Positions 46,641 through 58,450 of a stretch of 64,000 nt of DNA are shown one piece after another. Position numbers and translations under genes: made by a program. Source of the DNA: Moniliella sp. 'wahieum' (Eukaryota > Basidiomycota > Moniliellomycetes > Moniliellales > Moniliellaceae). Every line of letters starts with the position of its first letter. Position 1 is the stretch's first letter. The notes under the pieces are model-generated. The model ran no database searches and was not told the DNA's origin. It worked only from the letters and a program-made list of their open reading frames with translations. The stretch is taken from assembly GCA_003971905.1 (NCBI GenBank), contig RSEE01000042.1:186001-250000 (forward strand), in the 5' to 3' direction.

Positions 46641-48810
46641 CCTTAGCCCTCTCAGGCTCTAGGCCTTCCGGATACCATGAATGGCGCCAGCCACAGTAGT
46701 AGGGTGTGTGTACACGATGAACCCATGTCGAAGATGGGGGGTTGGACGACATTGATCCGTCATCGCCCTATTGGAGACAAGAAATTTGGGAGGGTACATT
46801 CGCCCCCTGCTTCGTCAGCATGTAATATGTACTTGTTTGTCTTCTTTGACGGTATAGCCCCGACCAAAACGGTCGACACGAGGCTTGTGGACCCCACAGA
46901 GAGGGCACCAGAAAAGGCGCCGTGACCCTACTGGATTGTAATGACATGGGAGGAGGTGTGAAGCTTGAAGGGTGAGACATGAGGCCTGTGAGGCCCGAGG
47001 CGGAGAAAAGAGCCCGCTCTTCACTCTGCGGACGACATGCCGTTGACGGGGGTGAAGGTGGGATGCAGGCTACTACCCAGCCTCTTCGAGGCAGAGGCTG
47101 TGAGTTTGTGGCGTATTCAAACACCCATGGCACCCAGACTCAAGTACTCATCGATCATGAACGCATCTCAACGTAACACTCGCCCACGGCGAGTGGCGCT
47201 GGTTTCTGCACCCTGGCCAGCCAGCCTCCCAACCAGCAGGGCTTGCTTTGTTTTGTTCAAACACCCCGTCCGGCAACAGCTTCAAGCTTCATTGGCCGAA
47301 GGGTCGGGGACGCTGAGCATCGGCTTCCGCTGCGTTGAGCACGTTGAGTGCTGCCACCACCACCACCTCCCGCGTCGGCTTCGGCCTCCACCCTCCTCTG
47401 CGGCCCATTTTCATACGCATTCGCCCTCCTCCCGTCTCGCCCCACCTTGAACGAACAGGCTGCGCCCCTTCTTCCTGCCATTGCCCTGGTGGCCAACATC
47501 CTCAGCATATCAACGGATCAGTGCCTCCGTGCCTCAGCACCTCAGCACCTCAGCGCCCGCCGCCATTCAGCACGCCGGGGCCTGCAGGCAGCCCGGTTTA
47601 ACAAAGCTTACTCTCCCACTCCCGTAGAGGCGTGATCTTTCTTCCTTTTCCTTTTCCCTTCCCCTCCCCTCCCCGCCTCTCCCTCTCCCCTTCCATCTGC
47701 TCGAAAGCGCGCCAATTCAGCGCGTGCCATGTCTGTGCCCCGCACACGTTTTCCTCATCCGCCTCATTCGTTCTGAGACGTTCGTTTCTGCTTCGTAATT
47801 CACCACCGAACACCATCAATCGAAGCGGAAGAGCGTTGAGCTCAGCTCTAATCACTCCTCGCCATGCCTCCCTCCCCCACCCCCCGCTCAACATGCCCTA
47901 TCCATCTTCTTCTATCCCCTCACTCTGAACCAATTCTCCAGCCTCCTCACACTGTCTTCGATCCTCCTTCCCTCCAACGGGCCCACTACCCTGCACGACT
48001 TGCGCCCTCTCTCCTAACTTCAGCCCCGTTCCATGCCACTTCCTCAGTATACGAAAGGGATCACGGGGCAGCATTCGGCCCCAACGGCGTCGCTAGTGCA
48101 TACGGGGAGCTCCCTGTATGGCTGCGCGATCGTGAAAATTCTGCATTGGATTCTGAGGTACGTTTCTGTTCAAACTCTTTTGATGCCGATGGCCTGCCTC
48201 CGCTGCCAGTTCTGGGAGACTAGAAGTACTAGCTAGCGACTTACGGGACTGGGTACGGCTGCACACGGGAGGTGACGTGCACGACTGTATCAGTGCTGTG
48301 GCTTCTAGGGGGAACGCCAGGAGTCGTGATGCTACTTACCCGCGTGCGCGCGGCGCACGGTACCGTCTGGGGGCAGGGCAATGAGCAAAAGCACAGAAGC
48401 TGACCGTGTCTGCCTTTCTTCACTTTGTCCTTTTTCGAATGCCGTTGTTGGAACCCAACCGTCTGTTCTCCACCATTGCGTTAAACAATCATCGATCGTC
48501 GTGCTCTGATCCTCGCTTGTGACTGCGTGGGGTGACCGATACGATGTGCTTGTGGTTATGCCGTGGCGCGCATTCCCCGCCAATGCGCTTACTGCGCTTT
48601 GGACGTTTCTGGACTCGCGCCGAACGCGCTGTGTGCCACCTGCAATTCACACTTCTTTGCATGGCCGCTATACCAACGTTATCAACTCGTCACTTACTTG
48701 TCTACTATGCAACTTGCCGGAACCGAACTATTCATATGTGATTGCCTCAACCTCAGCTTCAAACCCAACATTCACCTTCTTCAACATGGTTGCCGTCGCG
48801 TCATGAGCGC

Positions 48811-51390
48811 ATGATCTCCATGGCTGCCCCCACCACTATTTCCACTGAAGCACACGGTTAGCTCCGCTATTCCTGCCATCTCTGCCCGTCCCGTCTTGAA
48901 CCCCGACGCCCTACAGACGAGGCATGAACCGGAATTGGCTCATCTGCCAACTTCAACGACCAATGAGTATATGGCGGTGCTGCTGGCCGCCGGCAATCGT
49001 TCTCCCACCGACAGCCCCATCCATGCGTTCACTTCATCCCTGGCTGCAGACTCAAACGGGTATGGGGCAGGCCTTCCCGAGACCCAGTCTCCCTCTGCAC
49101 ATTCTCCTATGACCACTTTCTCCCGTTTTTCGTCCGCTCCCTCAGCTCCCTTACACGCAACACAAACTTCTTTCCCTTGCCTGGACTCACCCTCCCTTCC
49201 AGACCACCATGACGAGGCCAGCCCGAAATTGTCGGTCAGACCACCCATTTCACCTTTGCATGCGTATCAGTCAGCCCCCGCTCCCGGCTGGTTCCGACTT
49301 CTTCCCCTCGTACCTGGGCCGACATCGACGCTGGACCAACGAAAGTATCACCCCAAGCCATCCCCCGTCATCCTGGCTCTGGGCCTGGTCCATCGTTGGA
49401 TTCTGGTTACCTCCCGCCCCCTGCCTTGGACCTTGATCTTGCTCGTAAACTCGAAGCGGCTTCTTCCCTTACTCCCAGCCGCCCGAACTGGGCTACACCA
49501 ATCGCTCTAAGGGAACAGGTGTACTCCTTACCACATCCTACTACTAGCTCAGGAGGGAGATGCGAGGATGAATATGGGTACCAGCGTCTAAGCCATGCTC
49601 CTACGTTCCTACCTGGTTCTGCCTGCCCCCCGACCCCCCAAGGAAGCCAGCCGTGTTCGCCCGCCCTTCAACCAGAGTGGCAGGTGCGTCGAACGCGAAG
49701 CCGAAGTGCCTTAGCTCCACAACAGGCTGCCACTTATGAACAAATTCACACGTTGGCCGCCGGCCTACCCCTAGGCCCAGAGGCCAACGCTCTGATGCGC
49801 CTGGCCCAAATGGACCTGGCTTCCTCGAACGCAGATCGCCGGATAGGCATTCTGCGCCGACAGACGACAGGGGCCGTCGGCCCTAACCTACAGGGTGGGC
49901 TGTCGCGCGATCCGCAGATGGAGTACCAGGCTCAAGCTCACCAGATACGCTTTGCTTCTGCAGTACCCTCTTCTTCTGCCTCGGTCCATACATCTTTGCA
50001 ATCCTCGTTGCTCCCATCCTCCTCTTCTGGGGGTGGGATTTGGCCCTCTGTCCCCATCCCGCCCACTGTACCCTCGGCAGCCTCTTTGTGGACCGACCAA
50101 GTCCCTTCGGACCATTCTCTTGGTACTGAGTTGGACACACGTCTCCCGGTGCCGGAGGGACCTACGTTCCCCGCTTCAATGCGAGATTTGACCGCCTCTG
50201 GGCCAAGCCTAGCTGATCCAATCTCCAGTCCGACGCAAGACCAGCAGCTGACCGACCCGAGTACATTCGTCCCTGCTATCCTCCCCCATGGACAAGGCCT
50301 TCCCGGTTCTTATTATTCCCACAAGTCCGGACATGGGACAGGTCCAGCCGAGGCCCGCGCCCCGCCAACCGGACCAAGTAGTGCAGCATCGCACGGACGC
50401 GCAGGGCCGAACGTACCTACGAGCCAACGCAAAACGGAGCTGTACAAGACGGAATTATGCCGCAAATGGACCGAACGGGGGAGTTGTCGATATGGTTCCA
50501 AATGCCAGTTTGCCCATGGGGAGAGCGAGCTGCGACCTGTTGAAAGGCATCACCTCTACAAAACTCAGATATGCCGCACCTTTGCCAACACGGGGGGACA
50601 TTGCCCTTACGGGGTGAGGTGCACTTTTCTCCATCCAGACTCGGACAACGTTACCACCCAACCTTCTCTTTCCTCTTCCCTGGTCGCAACTAGCCAAGCA
50701 GGGGGTGCACAATCAGGATCAAGTGGTTCGTCCTCGGCCTCGATTCCCCCCACCCTGGTGGGGAAGAAGGTGGTGCCTGTTCTTTCATCAAGCCCAACCG
50801 ATCGTAAGCATTCCTCCCCTCAGGACGCGAGCCCTGCTTCGGATCATTGCACCTCCAGCCGTGAAGAAACCAAGTCGGTTCGACAAGGGGGCAATACCAA
50901 GGCACGGCAGGCACATGCACGCAAACCCAGTGGGCGTGGTGGGTCGAGTGGGAGCGGGAGTCCGTCCAATGGAACGTCTGCTGCAGCCAGTGCCACCGTC
51001 GCAGTCTCCCGGTTGCATGAGGCTCTGGCCCATGCTCGTGCACACCCGGGCTCAGTCAGTGTACCCATCGCTTCGGCCTTGAGTGAGGCCGACTCGGCTG
51101 GCTCCACCCCCGTGCCAGAAACCCCTCTCTCCACATCAGCGCCTCCGGTCGGAATCCCCCCATCCCCCATCACGCCCCTGCTCAGAGTAAGCCGGGCTAT
51201 CGCGGCCCCATTGGACGCCGGGCTCGTAACCATCCCAACTCTTGCGGGGCCAGTCCATGATCCGCGCATATGGCCGAGCCATCCGGCTCGAACTAAACTG
51301 CCGCGTCGATCCCGGCCGAGTCGCCCATTAGGGCGCCCGCGCCCAACCTGGGGGACAAGTAACCTACATCCACTTCGTCTATTTGTCTAA
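48811..51390 (+). CDS. Tandem CCCH zinc-finger protein (TIS11/ZFP36/Cth-like)
   Basis: RNA-binding protein of the kind that targets AU-rich mRNAs for decay. Two CCCH fingers lie near nt 50458-50634. Finger 1 is [20 protein letters not shown] (C-x8-C-x5-C-x3-H), preceded by YKTEL. Finger 2 is preceded by YKTQI and reads C-x9-C-x5-C-x3-H ([14 protein letters not shown]...), one residue longer than usual. Both have the YKTEL/YKTQI lead-in typical of TIS11. The rest is Ser/Pro/Thr/Gln-rich and disordered, with an N-terminal part in one frame ([17 protein letters not shown]) and the remainder, from [20 protein letters not shown], in another (shift near 49400). The start is ATG 48811 or 48820 ([12 protein letters not shown]) with a probable shift near 48855. 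Stop TAA 51388-51390. Confidence 0.88.
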
Positions 51391-51885
51391 GGCAGGGAGG
51401 GAGGTGGCTGCCCTTCTGAGCCCCAGCCCTTATAATTTGCTCCTCTCTTGCTACCGCCCTTCTTGCACAGCATCAAGGCCAGCTGCTTATGTCTGTCCCG
51501 GGCATATTCTTCCCTCCCCTCTTGCTACTCTCCATTCCTTCCCTCGCTATATGCTCGCGAACACCTTGATTATTATTGCTTTATCACTCTCATATCTCTT
51601 TCAGCTGTTGCCACGCTCTCCTGTTTCTATCTGATCCCCTTGACGAGTCATCACTACCAATACGACTACTTGGATAGCGACTGAGCAGCAAGGCCAAAAG
51701 ATGTTAGACGCATGTGAAACTGCAACAGTGAAAATAGACCATGTATGTGCGAATGCACGTCCATCAGCACGCCTAGTAGGGCCAACAGCAGACCGGGTAC
51801 AAAGTAGGATGCACCCATTTGAACTGGGCTAATCAAGAAGGACGCATGGCAGACGTAAATTGTGGTGGGCAGGGGCAGCTGGGTT
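51391..51885. other. Convergent 3' flanks
   Basis: Between the CCCH gene (+) and the dehydrogenase (-). AT-richer; no gene seen. Confidence 0.4.
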
Positions 51886-52925
51886 TTAATCGCGCAGCAG
51901 GCCCGGACGCTTCCCCTTCCAAGGGTCCAACCCTGCTGTTAGCCTCTGCCCAGCAACGAGCGAGGACCAATCAAGCTCAGCGTCGGGCGGCGCGTTGGCC
52001 CGCGCCGCAATCATGTGCGAATTGGCCGAGTCAATCACGTTGACGGGGCAGTCGACCGAGTTGGCCAGACGACGAATCAAGTTCGCATCCTTGATGCCGC
52101 CAGAGAGACTGAATCCGTCTTCCCCGCGGAAATTCGAGTCGAGGATTTTCTTGCCGTACGAGATGGCTGGCTGAGCTGGGAAGACTTCTTGGATAAAGTC
52201 GTAGAAGCGACCGGCTCCCACATCGGTCTTGTCCGCCAACGTCATCGACTCGCCCAGCAGCTCAATCATGCCGAGGATGAATGAGTTGCCCAGCAGCTTG
52301 AACCGGGCCGCCACCTCATGGTTCCCACCAAAGTCCATAATCTTCCGACCCATGCAGGGCGAGAGGAATGGAGAGATGATGTGCTTCGAGCGCCAGTTGC
52401 CACCAGTGGCAAAGATAAGGTCCTTGGCGCGCGCCACAGGGGGCGGACCAAACGCTGGAGAAGCAACAAAGTGGCGCCGGGGAAGAGACGAAACCTTGCG
52501 CTCGATCGCGCCGGTCGTATCAGGGTAGATTGTCGAAGTGTCGGCCCAGACGGTGTGCGTGTTGCTCTGCTCGTCAGAAGCCTGGCGGTGTTTGGCATCG
52601 GCCTCGCACATCTCCCCATACACAGCCACCGCTGCCTCATCGCCGGTAAGAGAGTAAAAACGATCTGGCATGTTTGCACTACCTCGTCAATTGAGGCAGC
52701 AATGACCACCTTGCCACCTTTGGCTTCCACAGCGGCCGCGAGTTTCTCGGCCTTAGCTTTGGTGCGGTTGAAGACTTTGAGTGGTGGCAGAGGCGGCTCG
52801 GCCTGAGGCATAGCCAAGGCCAGGTTCAGCGCCATGGCCGAGCCCATGTTGCCAAGGCCAATGAAGCCGAGCTGAGTGCCCGACGCGCATGAATGCGAGA
52901 GCTTTTTCGCTGAGGACGACGACAT
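51886..52925 (-). CDS. 3-hydroxyisobutyrate dehydrogenase family protein
   Basis: NAD-dependent beta-hydroxyacid dehydrogenase, probably mitochondrial valine catabolism. The Rossmann motif GFIGLGNMGSAMA follows a Ser/Lys/Arg-bearing N-terminus (MSSSSAKKLSHSCAS) that could be a weak presequence. Then VFNRTKAKAEKLAAAVEAKG, TCQIVFTLLP and GDEAAVAVYGEMCEADAKHR. The substrate-binding stretch is altered to DTSTIYPDTTG, where the canonical family has D-x-S-T-I-x-P. The catalytic-lysine helix follows (RFKLLGNSFILGMIELLGES, with K in 'ARFKLLGN'), then FSLSGGIKDANLIRRLANSV. One frame change near 52644 is restored by one G (TLLPGDEAA). The span of about 346 codons fits the family. It could instead be a related beta-hydroxyacid dehydrogenase. 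Confidence 0.88.
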
Positions 52926-54404
52926 GGGGAGAGAGGTGGTGGAGGCAGAGGTAGGAGGTCGGAAGGGCGGTGAGGAAGAGGGATGCCGACAGGGTTGGCT
53001 GGGCCGCCACTCTCCCGCCGGGCGCCAGTGTAGAGCGGGCCATTTCTCAAGTGTGTGCTGCTCCGAAAGGGGGGGGGACACTGCCCTGGCGCTGGCAAAG
53101 CAGAGCCGCGGGATTTACACTGCCGCTGTGCGTCCTAGGTCATGGATCCTTGACTGTCCCCGTGCGGTCGTTGGAGGGCACACGAGGTTCCTTTGACGCG
53201 TATGACGTCCACGGCCGAGCGAGAAGAAGCGCACGGGCCAGCGGCATGTGTGTGTCGATGCGCATGCCAGGACCTGAGGCACAGGAACAACACGAATGGG
53301 CCACATATCATAGCCACGCCAGGTTACCGGTTACATTTACACCTGCCACACCCGCCCTGTTGTTTGTCTGCAACCATTGCTTAGGCCCGGGAAGATCGAC
53401 AGATATGTTCAAGAAGATACATGATGTTAATGAAGAGGCATGTAAGGATGTGCATGTGGGCGTCCGCAGTCTGTCTTTGTGAACTAAAAGTCGGCTGTCG
53501 CTATTAGTCATTGATTGTTTCCCCCATGTATGGAAATGCCCCGAGAGCAAGGGAGAGCCAAGGGGTGTAACTAACGTGGTACTGATACAGCGTCAGATCC
53601 TCCCTTGTTTAGGCCCCGCGGTTCCTGGACTTATGACGAGACCGCGGCGGGTATATTAAGTGTAAGTTTTGTTGGCGTATATGCGATCATGGATTCACTA
53701 CCACCAGAGAAAGATGACGCGGCAGAAGCATATATACACTGCTATAGTATATATATAGTTCGGCCGACCATTAACATAACCGCCATAGCAAAACGGAAGT
53801 GCTATCATAGAGTTTTCCCCTGCACGGCCCTCGAGCTTCAAGCTTCACTTTGATCGCGGTGACGCTCGCTTCCCCAGGCGGAAGCGCTCGCAGGCTGCGC
53901 ATCCCCTGCTTCTCCGCCCCCCTTCTCTGTTCTCCTTCCCTTTTCAGACGTGCATGAAGGTTTGTGGCTCACCCTTTTACCTTCACGGCTTTTCTGAAAG
54001 CGAAGCAACCCGCTTTTCACCGCCTATAGTAAGCGTTCGTGAAACTGGGGGGTATTTCGTTTTTCAATCAAGGCCCATGTCCGGGCTTCATCTGAATCTC
54101 TCTGTACATCGGACGCCATCCCCCCTGCTCACGCTGCCCCCCGAGCCCACCTATTGACGGCAACGAAGCTCAAGCAATACGACGCCTACATGGCCAGTCG
54201 ATCCACATTCTTTTGCGGCCCTCCTGGCCAAACGCGTTGCGCACTCGACTGGTACAAATGAAATTCGTTCCAGCTATACGACAGGCGTGCCTACTCTTTT
54301 CACAGAACGCAGCGCTCAGCCGCTCTACGTTCAATGTAAAATCGTTCTGAATGCTTGACAGGAGACACTCTGGACATAACATGTCATGGTGAGGTTTGTA
54401 TAGC
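52926..54404. other. Intergenic, 1.5 kb with dispersed repeat copy B
   Basis: No protein gene seen. TATATA-rich stretch near 53728-53760, then the repeat at 53783-54000. Confidence 0.45.
53783..54000 (+). repeat. Dispersed repeat, copy B
   Basis: Imperfect second copy of the element at 44770-44990, in the same order and orientation, ending with one 58-nt hairpin-ended unit (TTCAGAC...TCTGAAAG). By eye the shared blocks are mostly identical and the gaps between them differ in length. Confidence 0.7.
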
Positions 54405-57045
54405 TTACACCAAGCCAATGGTGCACACACACCGGAACCGATTCGCCGAGGTGGAAGTGACCGAGGCCACACTCCCTTCGGCCAGGAATACAGTGCCAAG
54501 GAGCGAAGAGGATTTCCACCCCAGGATTGAGAGAGCGTAAACTGATCCGGCCCCGAGCTGAACCGTGTCAGCCCGTTTCCCAAGGGCGAGAAACAGTGGA
54601 TGGAGAAGTAGGCGCGCACAGATCGACGCATGTCCAAGTACGGTTTAGGGGGCGCAATGCCGGGCACCCACTCGGTCATGGGATCAAACGGCACCGAGGC
54701 CGCTGCCTCGGCCGCCTCAAGGCCATCCGGCCCGGGAACGGGGGGACAGACACGCGGGGCAAATCTTCGTTGGGGTTTTGACGGTGAAGGTAAATGCCAA
54801 GCTGGATTCCCTTGCTCTTGTGGACCTTGACCACGTACAGGTTCCACCAACTTCCACCATAAAAGAAGGTAGGGGAGTGCAACTTTGTTCGCTCCGTCAT
54901 GCGATCAATCGAGAAAAATTCGACTCCAAACCGCATGGGTTCGAAAGGCACCCATACCTCTGTCGGAGATTGGGCCACAGTAGGACTGATGGGCCGCCGC
55001 CAAGGACGATCTTCCTCTTCTTGGGATCATCATCAGGTGAATGTGGCGCGTGTTCCCTGGCTCGTATGATGAGTTCATGGCGGCGAAGCGAAAGATCTCG
55101 GTGGACGGGAGAAGGAGCGGGTTGAGCCAGAGGCACGGGGATGGCCAACAAGTCTCTTTGAGCTGCCAAACCCGAAGCGCCCATGCTTGCCCCCGCGGCT
55201 GCATCCGCGAAAGTGTCATCCAAATCCACTTGAAACGTACTCAAGCCCCCACTCAAGGTCGTTATAGAGGTCACCAATTGCCCCAAGCTGTCACCCGATT
55301 TGGCCGTCTCATCTTCTGGAACAGGGAAGAAGCGCCGGTCGAACTGCAAAGTGGATGTAGAAGCCTGCGGTTGATCCGCAAAGTCGGAAAGGGGCACGCT
55401 CAAACCTGTTGTTCGATCTGGATCGGCCAAACATGAGCGGAGACGCATTCCCTCCCACAAGGCACGCTGAACAACCGACTCTGGTGTATAAGTTGTGCCT
55501 GTAAGGGGGCACATATCCTCCGAAATTTCCGAGAGTTGAGGAAAGGACATGTGGCTGTAGTACACCCCATTGGAAAGCAGTTGTTCGTACTCGATCTCGT
55601 CGGGATCTTCCTCCTCTTCATCAGGACTCTCCATTCCCATGGAGGAGCGCTGCAATGCCAGGTAGTCACGCTTTCCCCTTCGACGCCAATTTACCACATC
55701 GCGGGCCACATTGTAACGATCCCACTCGGATGGGACGTAAAACGAGTCAGAGGAAATGAGAGTGCGGATGGTACTGGAGGGAAGACCAAGCAGGGGGTCA
55801 AAGGACCAAACCACGGGGCGAGGTGGCCGGGGAGATACAGATGCCGCTTTCCCCCCCAAATTCCCCCGGTCCAACATGGGTGGTGGTGACGTGGGCAGCG
55901 AATCGGACCTGCGGCGGGAGGAAAGCGTAGAAGACGGAGACAGGGAGCGAGGAGAGCGTGGTGGCACTTGTGGGTCAAGAAGGGGGTACTGTGTATGCAC
56001 CTCACGTTCCCAGGCCAACACATCACTTCCCCATCGGGCGAACCAGCAGAGGGAAGCTTCGCGGACTTTTTCGCTAGCAGGACCATAGAAGAGCGGCCCA
56101 GTGGGGTACGACACAGGTGGGGGTGGTCTGGCAGATGGGGAAGAGAGTTCTTGCCAGCCTTCGAGGGGGATGGAAAGCTCATCGACCGACTCTTCTCTTC
56201 ATCCTCCCACAGTACTGAGTGGGGTGGGATGCCTAAACCAGAGCCAAATCGCGCATAAGCCACTGCCGAATAGGGTGTGAAACTAGCGAGAATGAGGGTG
56301 AGAGCAATCGAGGTGACAGACGGTATAGAGAAGTAAGTGGAGGTCGCGAGGAGCGACATGAGGAAACGGGGTGAAGCCCAGTGGATAGCGGGGGGTGTCT
56401 CGCCAAACACGTCGGCCTCAGGTGGGATTGGGCTTCCTCTTGTGTAGAACCAAGAGGATAAGGGAATGCGGTGCCCAAAGGGCAGTCCGATCGTGGGTTG
56501 GACCATCCGGGCAGTCGGAGATTGGGTGCACAGCCATAAAGCGTGGCCAGACAGAACTCCCAAGCTGGGCGGGACATGTTGGGATCGGGGATATGGATGG
56601 GAATGCGGGGGCGCTCATCGGAGTACGCAGCGGAACGACCCTCGAGGAAGGCGGGGCAGAAGAGAGTATTGAAGAAACCGGCCTGGACGAGGATGAGGCG
56701 GTGGGTGTTGTACTCGCGTCCAAAGACTACAAGGGTTAAGTCGGAGGTGGAGGAGGCGCGTCCGTCGACAGAAGTGCCAAGAACCTCGGCAAAGTGGGAG
56801 AGGAGGCCGAGGGAGGCAAGGTGTCGCTGGGAGCCGGGATCCGCGTCAGTGCCAGCCACACCGCCCGCGCCAGCCTCAGTACCAGCACCAACACCAGCAA
56901 CAGCACAGCACAGCACCAGCACCAGCACCAGCACTAAAGCCAAGGACGCGGCCAAGGTGGATCCTCGGACACGCGCGCCATGGAGCAGAAGCGGCCGGGC
57001 GCGCGGGTGGGGGGAGATGGTGGGGGCAACGCCAGCGGCCGGCAT
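54405..57045 (-). CDS. BTB/POZ domain protein with conserved C-terminal beta-rich domain
   Basis: BTB folds mediate dimerisation and often recruit Cul3. The N-terminal half shows SDLTLVVFGREYNTHRLILV, QAGFFNTLF, PRIPIHIPDPNMSRPAWEFC and LATLYGC, then HWASPRFLMSLLATSTYFSI (BACK-like helices). A Ser/Pro/Asp-rich middle follows. The C-terminal domain reads WVPFEPMRFGVEFFSIDRM, SPTFFYGGSWWNLYVVKVHK, GIQLGIYLHRQ, RRSVRAYFSIHCFSPLGN and DQFTLSQSWGWKSS, and resembles a MATH/TRAF-like beta sandwich. It ends RFRCVCTIGLV with TAA 54405-54407. Frame changes occur near 56450, 56230, 56120, 54970, 54720 and 54520. The last is a C4 run at 54519-54522 where one more base restores SWGWKSSSLLG. Start ATG 57043-57045. 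A CAGCAC microsatellite near 56870-56935 makes the early coding frame uncertain. Confidence 0.7.
56870..56935. repeat. (CAGCAC)n microsatellite in the BTB gene N-terminus
   Basis: Imperfect CAGCAC/CAACAC units. On the coding (minus) strand they give alternating Leu-Val in one frame, mimicking a transmembrane segment. Length change here would shift the frame. Confidence 0.75.
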
Positions 57046-57367
57046 TGGCCGCGGCCTGTCCAAGTGGGGCTAGCGTGGCGGACTGTGATATGTGATGTGC
57101 GTGTGATGCATCGGTCTTGAACAGTTCACCGCCCCGCCGCATTTAACAGCCCATTCCCCCCGCCAGCTGTGGCAACCACATGTTTGCTCCACCGGGGTCC
57201 TCTCTTCACTAGAACTCCTCCATGCCGCCGACCTATATTCGCCGACACAAGGCAAGCACGTTAACTAGAGCGCCATTCCTATCTTCTAGTCATTACACCA
57301 ACTCCCCAACACAGCCCTAGGCAAATCAAGCATGTCAGTCGTACTCGGTGCGCAGTACAACATGCAC
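57046..57367. other. Spacer between Sec4-like and BTB genes
   Basis: Upstream region of the BTB gene and 3' flank of the GTPase gene. No gene seen. Confidence 0.4.

Positions 57368-58450
<1,083 letters not shown>

Larger units (their letters stand above)
42047..48810. other. Gene-poor 6.8-kb region
   Basis: No conserved protein, RNA gene or transposase is recognised. Small minus-strand frames at 42936-43118, 43046-43258, 43387-43629 and 43586-43876 could be remnants of something decayed, but match nothing I know. The stretch 42.6-44.7 kb is less GC-rich than its flanks. Repeats at 44770-45090, 45307-45437 and 46260-46640 are listed separately. The part from about 47.6 kb is pyrimidine-rich and likely upstream sequence of the CCCH gene. 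One small frame (48563-48814, plus) holds CAYCALD...CATCNS, a CxxC pair spacing reminiscent of zinc ribbons, but is unsupported otherwise. Confidence 0.5.

Noticed and set aside
42047-48810. Transposon coding sequence
   Set aside because: No reverse transcriptase, integrase or DDE motif and no long terminal repeats are visible; only small uninformative frames.
56880-56935. Transmembrane segment (Leu-Val repeat) in the BTB protein
   Set aside because: It is the translation of a CAGCAC microsatellite in one frame; another frame gives Gln/His/Cys/Trp repeats and the frame there is unreliable.
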